Shown here piece after piece: positions 8,812 through 16,934 of a stretch of DNA of 64,000 nt (position 1 is its first letter; each line of letters opens with the position of its first letter). The position numbers and the translations under genes were made by a program. The notes under the pieces are model-generated. The model saw nothing but the letters and a program-made list of their open reading frames with translations, was not told the origin of the DNA and searched no databases. The DNA comes from Paludibacteraceae bacterium (GTDB lineage Bacteria; Bacteroidota; Bacteroidia; Bacteroidales; Paludibacteraceae), in assembly GCA_017527905.1 (NCBI GenBank), contig JAFXPK010000035.1, positions 1 to 64,000 of the forward strand. The letters run 5' to 3'.

Positions 8812-9996
8812 TTATAGTTTTAAATGGTTAATATACGTTGCCATGTCTTTGTCGCCTCGGCCTGAGATGGTCACGACCACGTTCTCGTCGCTGCGGAATT
8901 TCAGCTTAGGAAGTGCCGCCAAGGCGTGCGAGCTCTCGAGTGCGGGTATGATGCCCTCTTCTCTGGTGAGCTGTAGAGCGGCTTGCAATGCTTCGTCGTC
9001 GGTCGCGGAGAGTACGGTCTCCCTGCCCACCTCCGCCAGGAAGGAGTGCATAGGGCCGATGCCTGGGTAATCGAGTCCGGCGGAGATGGAGTAAGGCTCC
9101 GTGATCTGTCCGTCGTCCGTCTGCATGAGCATGGTGCGTGCGCCGTGGATGATACCCTCCGAGCCTCTCGCGATGGAGGCGGCGGTGTCTCCCGAGTCGA
9201 GTCCGTGACCGGCTGCCTCCACAGCGACCAACTTCACTTGCTCGTCGTTGACGAAGTGGTAGAACGAACCGGCTGCGTTGCTTCCGCCACCGATGCAGGC
9301 GATCACGTAGTCTGGCAACTCCTTGCCGGTCTGCTCCTTAAGCTGCCAACGCATCTCCTCGCTGATGATGGATTGCAACCTCGCGACCAAGTCCGGGTAA
9401 GGGAACGGTCCCACGGTGGAGCCTATCACGTAGAAGGTGTCCTCCGGGTTGGAGATCCAGTCGCGCAACGCTTCGTTCGTGGCGTCCTTCAGTGTTTTGT
9501 TGCCGCTCTTGGCTGGCACTACCTCCGCACCGAGCATGCGCATGCGCGCCACGTTAGGCGCCTGACGCTCGATGTCCACCTCGCCCATGTAGACGTGGCA
9601 CTCCATGCCTAAGAGTGCGCAGGCGGTGGCGGTGGCTACGCCGTGCTGTCCGGCGCCGGTCTCCGCGATGATGCGTGTCTTGCCCATCTCCTTGGCGATC
9701 AACACCTGACCGATCGCATTGTTGATCTTGTGCGCTCCCGTGTGCGCCAAGTCTTCACGTTTGAGGAAAACATGGGTCGAGTAGATCGACGAGAGCTTCT
9801 CTGCATAGAAGAGTGGGGTAGGTCGTCCCACATAGTCCTTCATGAGCTGCTTGTACTGCGATTTGAACTTCTCTGAGTTCAATATCTCTAGATAAATCTT
9901 TTTCAGATTCTCAACGTTAGGATAGAGCATTTCAGGGATGTATGCACCTCCGAAACGTCCGTAAAATCCTTCGCTGCTGACATCGTATTTCGACAT
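8812..9996 (-). CDS. trpB: tryptophan synthase beta subunit
   Basis: This 394-residue PLP enzyme condenses indole and serine to tryptophan. The PLP lysine lies in LAHTGAHKINNA, the phosphate-binding loop is GGGSNAAGSF, and the substrate loop TGAGQHGVA is intact. The N-terminal YGRFGGAYIPEML motif marks the trpB1 subtype that pairs with trpA. The gene lies between trpF (31 nt upstream) and trpA (7 nt downstream). An ATG at 9996 starts the family-conserved N-terminus, so the start is secure. Confidence 0.97.
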   Translation of the reverse strand: MSKYDVSSEGFYGRFGGAYIPEMLYPNVENLKKIYLEILNSEKFKSQYKQLMKDYVGRPTPLFYAEKLSSIYSTHVFLKREDLAHTGAHKINNAIGQVLIAKEMGKTRIIAETGAGQHGVATATACALLGMECHVYMGEVDIERQAPNVARMRMLGAEVVPAKSGNKTLKDATNEALRDWISNPEDTFYVIGSTVGPFPYPDLVARLQSIISEEMRWQLKEQTGKELPDYVIACIGGGSNAAGSFYHFVNDEQVKLVAVEAAGHGLDSGDTAASIARGSEGIIHGARTMLMQTDDGQITEPYSISAGLDYPGIGPMHSFLAEVGRETVLSATDDEALQAALQLTREEGIIPALESSHALAALPKLKFRSDENVVVTISGRGDKDMATYINHLKL

Positions 9997-10027
9997 ATAT
10001 TTATCTGTTTAATAAATTAAAAATCTG

Positions 10028-10657
10028 TTATTTACGTATTGATTCAAAACATTTTTCGAGCAATGGGATGTCCTTCACACCGGGAGCGGTCTCGAACCTG
10101 CTGTTCAGGTCTACGGCGAATGCGCCTGTCTGGCATGCCCGCTGGATATTGTCGGCGGAGATGCCTCCTGAAATCAGCCATGGCAAAGGAACCTGGGCTT
10201 GCTCCAGAATGGTCCAGTCGAACTCTTGCCCACACCCGCCATACAGCGGTGTCTTGGTGTCGAAGAGGAAGAGGTCGGCACATTGGGCATAGTCCGCAAT
10301 CCGCGACAGATCGTCCGCCGTGGAGACACGGAAAACCTTGATTACCTTCAATCCTTGGCGTCTGATGCTTTGGCAGTACTCGACGCTCTCGTCACCGTGC
10401 AGCTGCACGTAGTCGAGCCCGTACTCCTTCGCGAGGGCGAGAAGCGTTTCTGGCTTCTCGGAGACGAAGACGCCCACTCTTTTCGTGTCGCTAGGCAACA
10501 CGTTAAGCGCCTCGGCGGACAAGCGTTCCACCACGTATCGGCTAGACTTCGGGTAGAAGATGAACCCTACGTAGTCCGGCTTCAAACGGGCCAACTGGCT
10601 TAGGTTCTCTGCATCGGCCATCCCACAAACCTTTATTTTCAACGGTGCGTCACTCAT
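10028..10657 (-). CDS. trpF: phosphoribosylanthranilate isomerase
   Basis: A 209-residue enzyme that converts phosphoribosylanthranilate to CdRP by an Amadori rearrangement. Visible motifs are KVCGM near the N-terminus (catalytic Cys), VGVFV, YVQLHGDE, LFDTKT (catalytic Asp), GGCGQEFDW and the phosphate site SGGI. The start codon overlaps the trpC stop by 4 nt (ATGA), a sign of coupled translation. TrpF and TrpC are separate proteins here, not the fusion seen in enterics. Confidence 0.96.
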   Translation of the reverse strand: MSDAPLKIKVCGMADAENLSQLARLKPDYVGFIFYPKSSRYVVERLSAEALNVLPSDTKRVGVFVSEKPETLLALAKEYGLDYVQLHGDESVEYCQSIRRQGLKVIKVFRVSTADDLSRIADYAQCADLFLFDTKTPLYGGCGQEFDWTILEQAQVPLPWLISGGISADNIQRACQTGAFAVDLNSRFETAPGVKDIPLLEKCFESIRK

Positions 10658-11454
10658 TTCCCTTGTGATAAACGGTCCGTATACTCTTTGCAGAACGCTA
10701 TGCAGGCTTGCCCCGGGTTCTCCGCCGCCATGAAGTTTTCACCGATCAGGAATCCGTCGAACCCTCCGTTCCGAAGCATCACCATGTTGTCTATGCTCCG
10801 TATGCCGCTCTCAGACACTTTGGGCGTCTCTTTGGGCAGGGAGGAGGCCATGGAGATGGAGTGGTTCAAATCGACCTCAAAGGTACGAAGATTTCGGTTA
10901 TTGATTCCTACCACATTGGTTTCTGGTGTGATATAGGCCAACTCTTCTTCATCATGGAGCTCCAACAACACCTCGAGCCCGAGCTCATTGGCCAAGGCGG
11001 CCAGATCCTGTGCCTGCGCACGTTCGAGCACCGCCGCGATGAGCAATATGGCGGAGGCTCCGTTGGCGCGGGCTTCGTAGACTTGGTACGGGTCGTTGAT
11101 GAACTCCTTGCGGAGGATAGGGATGTTGAGCACCGACGCCGCCTCCCGCAGGTCCGCGATGGATCCTCCGAAGAACTGGGTGTCCGTGAGCACGGAAACG
11201 GCGCTCACGCCTGCCTGCTCGTAGAATCCGACCACCTGCTTGGGCGTTATGCCTCCGTGGATCACTCCCTTCGAGGGCGACTGGCGCTTGAACTCGGCGA
11301 TGATTCCGTTGCGTTTCCGCAGGTTCTCCGAGAGGGAGAAACAGGGACGGACGTCGCGGCACATAGTCTTCACATCCTCAAGGGAGACCTTCCGCTTCGC
11401 CTTGGCCACACACTCGCCTTTCGTCGCCATGATTCTTTCCAGATAATTGTTCAT
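10654..11454 (-). CDS. trpC: indole-3-glycerol phosphate synthase
   Basis: A 266-residue TIM barrel that decarboxylates and cyclises CdRP to indole-3-glycerol phosphate. Signatures are EFKRQSPSKG (catalytic Lys), ILRKEFINDPYQV, GASAILLI, VGINNRNL and SESGI. The frame is open up to 11565, but I chose the ATG at 11454 (MNNYLERIMATK) because it matches the family N-terminus; the longer version would overlap trpD and add unrelated residues. It is coupled to trpF by a 4-nt overlap. Confidence 0.95.
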   Translation of the reverse strand: MNNYLERIMATKGECVAKAKRKVSLEDVKTMCRDVRPCFSLSENLRKRNGIIAEFKRQSPSKGVIHGGITPKQVVGFYEQAGVSAVSVLTDTQFFGGSIADLREAASVLNIPILRKEFINDPYQVYEARANGASAILLIAAVLERAQAQDLAALANELGLEVLLELHDEEELAYITPETNVVGINNRNLRTFEVDLNHSISMASSLPKETPKVSESGIRSIDNMVMLRNGGFDGFLIGENFMAAENPGQACIAFCKEYTDRLSQGK

Positions 11455-11483
11455 GTCTTGAATCGTTAAATAAATATTTATAA

Positions 11484-12485
11484 TCAAGAATTTAAGGCAA
11501 TGTATTTCTTCAAGACGGACAATGCCTTGCCTGATTTGAGCGAATCCGTAGCGATCGCGATGCACTCGTCGATTTCCTTCTCAGGCTCCATCACCTTGAT
11601 GGCGAAGGCGGCATTGATGATCACCACGTTCATCTGGCTCTCTGTCGCATTGCCCTCCAAAACGTCATCGAATACTTTCTTCGCGTCTTCGATGGTTTGA
11701 CGGCTCGATCCGCTGAGGTCTGCCACGTTGGAGATAGGCATCTTAACGTCCATTGGCTTATAAATCTTCTCCATGCTGTTGGTCACCACCTTGAAGTCGC
11801 CCGTCAACGATATCTCATCATAGCCGTCGAGGCTGTTCACGATGCCATAGCCGATGCCGATTTTCTGGTATGCGTTGCTGTAGAGACGCATTTGGTCGAG
11901 GTTGGCGACACCCAGCAACTGGTAGCTTGGTTGGCATGGGTTAACCAATGGGCCAAGCAGGTTGAAGAAGGTCGGAATCTGCAAGGCTTTGCGGATGCCA
12001 CCCACATGTTTCATGGCGGTGGCGAAGAGTTGCGCATGCAGATAGACGAAGCCGCACTCCTCGATGCTTCGCTTGAGCTTGTCGTTGTCGTTCGTGAACT
12101 TCACACCGTGGGTTTCGATCACGTTGCTCGCTCCACTGACGGAGGTCGAGGCGTAGTTACCGTGCTTGGCCACCTTGTAGCCGGCACCAGCGACGACGAA
12201 ACAAGCGCAGGTGGAGATGTTGAACGTGTTTTTGCCGTCACCGCCCGTTCCTACGATATCGATGGGTTTATAGGGGGATAGATCCACATGTACACCTGTG
12301 CTGAGGATTCCCTTCCGGAACCCAAGTAGTTCGTCCACGCTGATTCCCCTCATTTGGAGCGCCATGATGAGTGCGGAGATCTGCTCATTGCTATATTTTC
12401 CTTGCGTAATGCCTATGAGTATCTGTTCTGTTTCTTCGGATGTCAGCTCCTCGTGGAGCACCAGACGTGATAATATCTGTTTCAT
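11484..12485 (-). CDS. trpD: anthranilate phosphoribosyltransferase
   Basis: A 333-residue enzyme that transfers phosphoribose from PRPP to anthranilate. The PRPP loop (DIVGTGGDGKNTFNIST), the KHGNYAST motif and the FFNLLGPLVNP signature are all present, in the normal order and length. It is not fused to TrpG. It starts 12 nt after the trpG stop, and 29 nt separate its stop from the trpC start. Confidence 0.97.
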   Translation of the reverse strand: MKQILSRLVLHEELTSEETEQILIGITQGKYSNEQISALIMALQMRGISVDELLGFRKGILSTGVHVDLSPYKPIDIVGTGGDGKNTFNISTCACFVVAGAGYKVAKHGNYASTSVSGASNVIETHGVKFTNDNDKLKRSIEECGFVYLHAQLFATAMKHVGGIRKALQIPTFFNLLGPLVNPCQPSYQLLGVANLDQMRLYSNAYQKIGIGYGIVNSLDGYDEISLTGDFKVVTNSMEKIYKPMDVKMPISNVADLSGSSRQTIEDAKKVFDDVLEGNATESQMNVVIINAAFAIKVMEPEKEIDECIAIATDSLKSGKALSVLKKYIALNS

Positions 12486-12497
12486 GATCGTATGGGT

Positions 12498-13061
12498 TTA
12501 TTTGTTTATGAAATTTTCGATGATTTTTCTTCCGTCGGGCGTGAGCACCGACTCCGGGTGGAATTGTATGCCATGGATGTCATACGCCTTGTGTTTCAGC
12601 GCCATCACTAGGCCTTCGTCGCTCGTGGCGGTCACCTCCAGCGTGTTAGGCATCGTCTTGGCGTCCACCACCCATGAGTGGTAGCGGCCTACTGGGAATC
12701 GCTTCGGAAGTCCGTTGAAGAGGTACTCCTCTCCTGTTTGCTCTACATCCGTCTGCACGCCATGGAACACGTCCGTTAGGTTGGTGAGCTCCGCTCCGAA
12801 GTATTGGCCGATGGCCTGGTGACCGAGGCACACGCCAAGGATAGGTTTCTTCCCTGCGTATCGGTCGATTGCGTCGAGCAGCAGACCCGCCTCGGAAGGG
12901 ATTCCAGGGCCAGGGGAGAGGACGATCTTGTCGTATTGCTCCAAGTCCGGCAAGGCGAACTTGTCGTTGCGGACCACAGTAGTGTCGGCACCCACCTCAC
13001 GCAGCAAGTGGTAGAGGTTATAGGTGAATGAGTCGTAATTGTCTATGATAACGATTTTCAT
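12498..13061 (-). CDS. trpG: anthranilate synthase component II (glutamine amidotransferase)
   Basis: A 187-residue class I glutamine amidotransferase that supplies ammonia to TrpE. The catalytic triad is visible: Cys in GVCLGHQAIG, and His and Glu in HGIQFHPES. The N-terminal DNYDSFTYNL and the oxyanion motif SPGPG are intact. In some bacteria a single TrpG/PabA serves both tryptophan and folate synthesis; the location directly after trpE favours the tryptophan role. It is 21 nt from trpE and 12 nt from trpD. Confidence 0.96.
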   Translation of the reverse strand: MKIVIIDNYDSFTYNLYHLLREVGADTTVVRNDKFALPDLEQYDKIVLSPGPGIPSEAGLLLDAIDRYAGKKPILGVCLGHQAIGQYFGAELTNLTDVFHGVQTDVEQTGEEYLFNGLPKRFPVGRYHSWVVDAKTMPNTLEVTATSDEGLVMALKHKAYDIHGIQFHPESVLTPDGRKIIENFINK

Positions 13062-13082
13062 TGTACGTTCGATTTAATTGTT

Positions 13083-14489
13083 TCACATTGTTTCTGCCAT
13101 CTCGATTGCCTTCTTGAGGGCGCCCAGTTTGTTGTTCACCTCCTGAAGCTCATATTCCTCGTTGCTCTTCGCCACGATGCCGCCGCCCGCTTGGAACCAC
13201 AGCTCGTTGTTACGGCTAACGAAGGTGCGGATGGTGATCGCCTGGTTGAGGGAACCGTCGAAACCGATGATGCCCACGCAACCTCCGTAGGCGCCACGGT
13301 TATGTGGCTCGTATTCGCTGATGAGCTGCATGGCGCGTACCTTAGGCGCGCCGGAGAGTGTACCAGCCGGGAAAGTGTCTATGAAGGTGCGGATCGGGTC
13401 CGCGTCCGCATCGAGCTCTCCGCTCACACGGCTCACCAAGTGGATCACGTGGCTGTAGTATTGCATATCCTTATAGAAATCCACCTTCACACCGTGGCAG
13501 TTACGGCTCAGGTCGTTGCGGGCCAAATCCACCAGCATCACGTGCTCGGCGTTCTCTTTCGGGTCGTTTCTCAGGTATTGCGCGTTCTGTGCGTCAATCT
13601 CCGCATTGCCCGTACGCTTGGTCGTGCCCGCTATCGGATCGATGTAGGCCACCCGTTTGCTACCGATGATGCGGCAGTGGGTCTCAGGCGACGAACCGAA
13701 GATGCGGAAACCGCCCATGTCGAAGTAGAACAAGTAAGGGGAAGGGTTGATGCTGCGCAAAGCACGGTAGAGCTTGAAATCGTCTCCTTCGAAGCGTTGG
13801 ATGAATCGTCTTGAAAGAACGATTTGGAAGACATCGCCACGGAGACAGTGCTCGATACCCTTGCGGATATTCGCCTTGTGCTCCTCGTCCGTCAATGTGC
13901 TGGTGGTCTCTCCCACAGGGTGGAACCCGTACGCGCGGATGTTGGTGCGGTTCATCTGACGCTCGATGTTCGCCAAGTCAGACTCTTCTCCGTCGGCGCA
14001 GAGCGAAATGATCTTGAGCGAACTGTTGTAGTGGTCAAATTCGACGATGTTCTTGAACAAGACGTACAGGATGTCCGGCGCGTCGTTCTTGGTCTGAGTC
14101 TCATCCTTCACGGCGATGTTCTCGAAGTAGCGCACCGCATTGAAGGAGGTGTAGCCGAAGAGGCCACAGTGCTGACCCTCACCGCCTTGGATGTCGAAGC
14201 ACGACATGAACTCGCGGATCACCTTGTCCACATGGCACTTCTCCGAGATCTCCCCCTTCACGACCGAACCGTCCGGGAAGGTCATCTCCGACTTCCCATG
14301 TCCGATGGCGATGGAGGCGATAGGCGACACACCGATGTATGAGCGCGCGTTTTCCATACTGTGGTAATCTGAACTCTCCATGAGCGCACTGCTACTGTAC
14401 AGGTCGCGGAGACGCATGTAGACACTCACGGGAGTGTACATGTCGGCAAGCAGTTTCTTGCTTTGAATGGAATAACTGAATTTCTTCAT
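13083..14489 (-). CDS. trpE: anthranilate synthase component I
   Basis: A 468-residue chorismate-binding enzyme that makes anthranilate from chorismate with ammonia from TrpG. The C-terminal half carries the family motifs RRFIQRFEGD, PSPYLFYFDMGG, GSSPETHCRI, DPIAGTTKRT, ENAEHVMLVDLARNDL and the GGCVGIIGFDG / FQAGGGIVAKS segments. Near the N-terminus, LMESSDYHSMENARSYIG corresponds to the LLES-type region that forms the tryptophan feedback site in related enzymes. It is the first structural gene of the operon and is preceded by a transcription attenuator. Confidence 0.97.
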   Translation of the reverse strand: MKKFSYSIQSKKLLADMYTPVSVYMRLRDLYSSSALMESSDYHSMENARSYIGVSPIASIAIGHGKSEMTFPDGSVVKGEISEKCHVDKVIREFMSCFDIQGGEGQHCGLFGYTSFNAVRYFENIAVKDETQTKNDAPDILYVLFKNIVEFDHYNSSLKIISLCADGEESDLANIERQMNRTNIRAYGFHPVGETTSTLTDEEHKANIRKGIEHCLRGDVFQIVLSRRFIQRFEGDDFKLYRALRSINPSPYLFYFDMGGFRIFGSSPETHCRIIGSKRVAYIDPIAGTTKRTGNAEIDAQNAQYLRNDPKENAEHVMLVDLARNDLSRNCHGVKVDFYKDMQYYSHVIHLVSRVSGELDADADPIRTFIDTFPAGTLSGAPKVRAMQLISEYEPHNRGAYGGCVGIIGFDGSLNQAITIRTFVSRNNELWFQAGGGIVAKSNEEYELQEVNNKLGALKKAIEMAETM

Positions 14490-14536
14490 TTTCTTATTAT
14501 ACTAATTTTGTTTTTTTCTGAAATATTGGAAACGAA

Positions 14537-14566
14537 AAAGCCCGCTGGAGATTTCCAACGGGCTTT
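14537..14566 (-). terminator. trp attenuator terminator hairpin
   Basis: Read on the minus strand, a 13-bp stem (arms 14554-14566 and 14537-14549, one G-U pair) closes a 4-nt loop and runs into TTTTT (14539-14535). It lies between the leader peptide ORF and trpE, so it would stop transcription before the structural genes when tryptophan is plentiful. Confidence 0.9.
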
Positions 14567-14599
14567 CTATATCGTTTAAACATAAACATAAGCACTCGC

Positions 14600-14677
14600 T
14601 CACCTCCGGGATTGAAAGAGAGTCGGGCGCCACCAATATGCGTTGTTGGTTATGATTATGATTTGTTTATTTGTCAT
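14600..14677 (-). CDS. trpL: trp leader peptide with tandem Trp codons
   Basis: A 25-codon ORF starts at ATG 14677 and stops with TGA at 14600-14602. It encodes MTNKQIIIITNNAYWWRPTL, then FQSRR. Two adjacent TGG codons occupy 14630-14635. The position (just after a strong promoter, upstream of an intrinsic terminator and trpE) and the paired Trp codons are the classical arrangement of a ribosome-mediated attenuator: a ribosome stalled at the Trp codons under tryptophan limitation would prevent the terminator from forming. I could not resolve the antiterminator pairing by eye. Confidence 0.85.
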   Translation of the reverse strand: MTNKQIIIITNNAYWWRPTLFQSRR

Positions 14678-14695
14678 GTCTGTAAATTTATGGTG

Positions 14696-14726
14696 CAAAT
14701 ATATGCGTTAAAAACGAATATTCCAA
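14696..14726 (-). promoter_or_regulatory. trp operon promoter
   Basis: On the minus strand, TTG (14726-14724) is followed after 20 nt by TATATTTG (14703-14696), an exact match to the Bacteroidetes -33/-7 consensus. Transcription would begin about 10-12 nt before the leader ATG at 14677. Confidence 0.75.
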
Positions 14727-14872
14727 GAGGAAATGTGTTTTCTTGAATGTTTGTTGAACCGATTTTTATTTAATATATTGATTATGAGTGTGATGTAAAC
14801 TTAAGTCGCATCTGATATTCCTATTGGAACTTACCAAAGAGGGAAAACTGGCTCTCTTTTTTCATATTTTAT

Positions 14873-14880
14873 TAATTTTG
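14873..14880 (+). promoter_or_regulatory. candidate -7 box for sanA-like gene
   Basis: TAATTTTG matches the TAnnTTTG consensus and lies about 50 nt before the ATG at 14929. No good TTG is found at the -33 position. The rest of 14727-14928 shows no gene. Confidence 0.4.
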
Positions 14881-14928
14881 TCTTGTAAAACAGGGAAAAA
14901 CCATAGCGGGTTTTTATGACTCGTCAAG

Positions 14929-15636
14929 ATGGACATGGGGAAGAAATTGGCTAAAACACGGAAGGCGTGCCTATGGCTGAAAGCTAAAATCAGCTCTAGG
15001 AACATTAGGTGGAAGCGGTGGCTGATCGTCTCGCTTTGCTCGCTTTTTGTCATGGTTATTATGTCGAACCTTGTTGTTTCGTGCTCGACGAAGAAGATGG
15101 TTTACCAATCCGTCGAAAGTATTCCCTACAATAAAACCGCTCTGCTGTTAGGCACCTCCAAATACTTGAGCGACGGGAGGAAAAATCTCTACTACCAATA
15201 TAGAATCGAGGCCGTGGCGGCGCTTTTCCTTGCCCATAAGGTGGATTATGTGATTGTCAGCGGAGACAATTCTCGGAAGGATTACGACGAGCCTACCGAC
15301 ATGAAAAACGACTTAGTGGCGGCCGGCATTCCTGCGGAAAGGATTTACCTGGACTATGCGGGATTCCGCACGTTGGATTCGGTGGTGCGTTGCAAGGAGA
15401 TCTTCGGACAATCTTCCTTCACCATTGTGTCGCAACAATTCCACAATGAGCGGGCCATTTTCCTGGCCAGACGTTACGGTATAGCCGCCATTGGTTTCAA
15501 TGCGCAGGATGTGCAGGCATACTATGGCTTCAAGACCATGCTGCGGGAGAAGCTGGCCCGCGTGAAACTGTTCATCGATTTATTGATCCACAAAAAACCT
15601 AAATTCCTCGGAGAAAAAATTCAAGTGGGGGAATAG
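14929..15636 (+). CDS. SanA/YdcF-like (DUF218) membrane protein
   Basis: A 235-residue protein with a basic N-terminus, one membrane anchor (about 31-51, WLIVSLCSLFVMVIMSNLVV) and a periplasmic DUF218 domain. The domain shows ALLLGTSKYLSDGRKNLYYQYRIEAA-type sequence, VDYVIVSGDN, MKNDLVAAGIPAERIYLDYAGFRTLDSVVR and FTIVSQQFHNERAIFLAR, all typical of the SanA subgroup. In enteric bacteria SanA affects envelope permeability and vancomycin exclusion; the biochemical activity is not established. It is transcribed alone, divergently from the trp operon. Confidence 0.85.
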   Translation: MDMGKKLAKTRKACLWLKAKISSRNIRWKRWLIVSLCSLFVMVIMSNLVVSCSTKKMVYQSVESIPYNKTALLLGTSKYLSDGRKNLYYQYRIEAVAALFLAHKVDYVIVSGDNSRKDYDEPTDMKNDLVAAGIPAERIYLDYAGFRTLDSVVRCKEIFGQSSFTIVSQQFHNERAIFLARRYGIAAIGFNAQDVQAYYGFKTMLREKLARVKLFIDLLIHKKPKFLGEKIQVGE

Positions 15637-15806
15637 CTTCTTTCCCTCTCTCTGCCTGAACGAAAGGATTCCCTTGCCAATATTCATCGATACGGGTAGG
15701 ATGCTTCCTGTCCCGCGGGTTTGTTGCGTCCTCTACTCGCCAAAGATGGGGAACGGGTTCGCTTATTTCATCATTTATCGTTATTCCAAGGATGAGCGGG
15801 AAAGGA

Positions 15807-15814
15807 TAGTTTTG
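15807..15814 (+). promoter_or_regulatory. candidate -7 box for fldA
   Basis: TAGTTTTG fits TAnnTTTG and lies 52 nt before the fldA ATG. No clear TTG at -33. It is followed by an AT-rich TTAAGAATTAAG array (15821-15856) that would form the start of the leader. Confidence 0.4.
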
Positions 15815-15866
15815 CAAAGAGTTAAGAATTAAGAGTTAAGAGTTAAGAATTAAAATTCTATAGCGT

Positions 15867-16361
15867 ATGAAGGTTGGAATCTTTTATGGAAGTAGTACTG
15901 GGACCACTGAGGATGTCGCAGGAAGGATCGCCAAGGCGTTGAACGTGGAATCTGCGGATGTCCACAATGTGACGGATGCTGACTCCGCCATGATCGAGGG
16001 CTATGATGTCCTGGTGTTGGGCAGTTCCACGTGGGGTGTGGGAGAGTTGCAGGATGATTGGTACGATGGTATCAAGAAATTCAAGGCGGCGAACCTGCAG
16101 GGAAAGAAGGTCGCGTTGTTTGGTTTGGGCGACAGCGGTTCGTTCAGCGACACTTTCTGTGACGCCATGGGGATCATCAAGGGCGAGTTGGCTGGCACTG
16201 GTGTGACCTTTATCGGAGAGGTCCCTTCGGATGACTATTCCTTCGACTCGTCTGTTTCCGTGGAGGACGGAAGTTTCGTGGGACTGGCCTTGGACGAGGT
16301 GAACGAGGACTATAAGACCGACGAGCGCATCAGCCGCTGGGCGTCGTCCTTGTCGCTGTGA
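15867..16361 (+). CDS. fldA: long-chain flavodoxin
   Basis: A 164-residue FMN-binding electron carrier. The phosphate loop GSSTGTTEDVA is at residues 8-18, the first isoalloxazine-stacking Trp lies in SSTWGVGELQDDW, and the segment GLGDSGSFSDTFCDAMG is the second FMN loop. The length and the inserted loop identify the long-chain class. It would replace ferredoxin as a low-potential carrier, often under iron limitation. It is followed 48 nt later by a DUF2023 gene, a pairing that suggests joint function. Confidence 0.95.
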   Translation: MKVGIFYGSSTGTTEDVAGRIAKALNVESADVHNVTDADSAMIEGYDVLVLGSSTWGVGELQDDWYDGIKKFKAANLQGKKVALFGLGDSGSFSDTFCDAMGIIKGELAGTGVTFIGEVPSDDYSFDSSVSVEDGSFVGLALDEVNEDYKTDERISRWASSLSL

Positions 16362-16395
16362 GAGAGTCTTGTATACATGATGTGAAACGAATTTA

Positions 16396-16403
16396 AAAGG
16401 AGG
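16396..16403 (+). promoter_or_regulatory. unusually strong Shine-Dalgarno before DUF2023 gene
   Basis: AAAGGAGG lies 6 nt before the ATG at 16410, an almost perfect anti-16S match. Most starts in this window have no such sequence, so this site stands out. Confidence 0.8.
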
Positions 16404-16409
16404 TGGGTT

Positions 16410-16790
16410 ATGCAAATGATGATGCCTACGGGAGAATTTAAGGTCTTATCGAACTATATCTACGAGTTCAAGAAGGGAGTGCGCAATCTGGTGCTCTATA
16501 CGATGGACGTGCGTCACGAAGAGATGGCAAGCCGTCGGTTGGAGGGCGCGGGTATTGAATACCTCACGCAACGGGTCAATGACAGGAATGTGAACTTCTA
16601 TTTCGGGGATCCCGAATGCTTGGATGTGGTTCGCTCGTTCCTGGATCGTCCGTTGAACAAACTGACCCCCGAAGAAGATTTCATATTGGGAACACTTTTG
16701 GGGTATGACCTCCGCAAACAATGTTCCCGGTTTTGTGAAAGGAAGGGACGTATGGCTTTTGCCCCTTCTGTCGCATCTACAGTTATTTGA
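16410..16790 (+). CDS. DUF2023 protein, flavodoxin-associated
   Basis: A 126-residue small soluble protein without signal peptide or membrane segment. The sequence (FKVLSNYIYEFKKGVRNLVLYTM, then RLEGAGIEYLTQRV, VNFYFGDPECLDVVRSF and LTPEEDFILGTLLGYDLRKQC) matches what I recall of DUF2023, a family found next to flavodoxin genes in Bacteroidetes and epsilonproteobacteria. A role as a flavodoxin partner or regulator is an inference from the position only. The ATG at 16410 is supported by the Shine-Dalgarno at 16396-16403; ATGs at 16416 and 16419 are less likely. The Cys pair in RKQCSRFCERKG could bind metal. Confidence 0.75.
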   Translation: MQMMMPTGEFKVLSNYIYEFKKGVRNLVLYTMDVRHEEMASRRLEGAGIEYLTQRVNDRNVNFYFGDPECLDVVRSFLDRPLNKLTPEEDFILGTLLGYDLRKQCSRFCERKGRMAFAPSVASTVI

Positions 16791-16879
16791 AAAAGCCTCC
16801 CCCTCTCCATGGGGGATTGTATACTGTTGCTATCGTTCCCAAAAGGGAAAGGTTAATCTGTTTTTTGTGTTGTGTAAAG

Positions 16880-16912
16880 AAAGGGAGGGAACCGTGCTGA
16901 TTCCCTCCCTTT
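16880..16912. terminator. bidirectional terminator between DUF2023 gene and maeB
   Basis: A 12-bp perfect stem (16880-16891 with 16901-16912), 9-nt loop, flanked by TTTT on the plus strand and TTTCTTT on the minus strand. It lies between two converging genes and can serve both. Confidence 0.85.
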
Positions 16913-16934
16913 TGAGTTCCGTGAACTATAGTTA

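Noticed and set aside
10654..11565. Longer trpC start at 11565
   Set aside because: It would overlap trpD and adds residues not found in the family; the ATG at 11454 matches family starts.
14836..14862. Hairpin AAAGAG ... CTCTTT before the sanA-like gene as a terminator
   Set aside because: Only a 6-bp stem and no upstream plus-strand gene to terminate.
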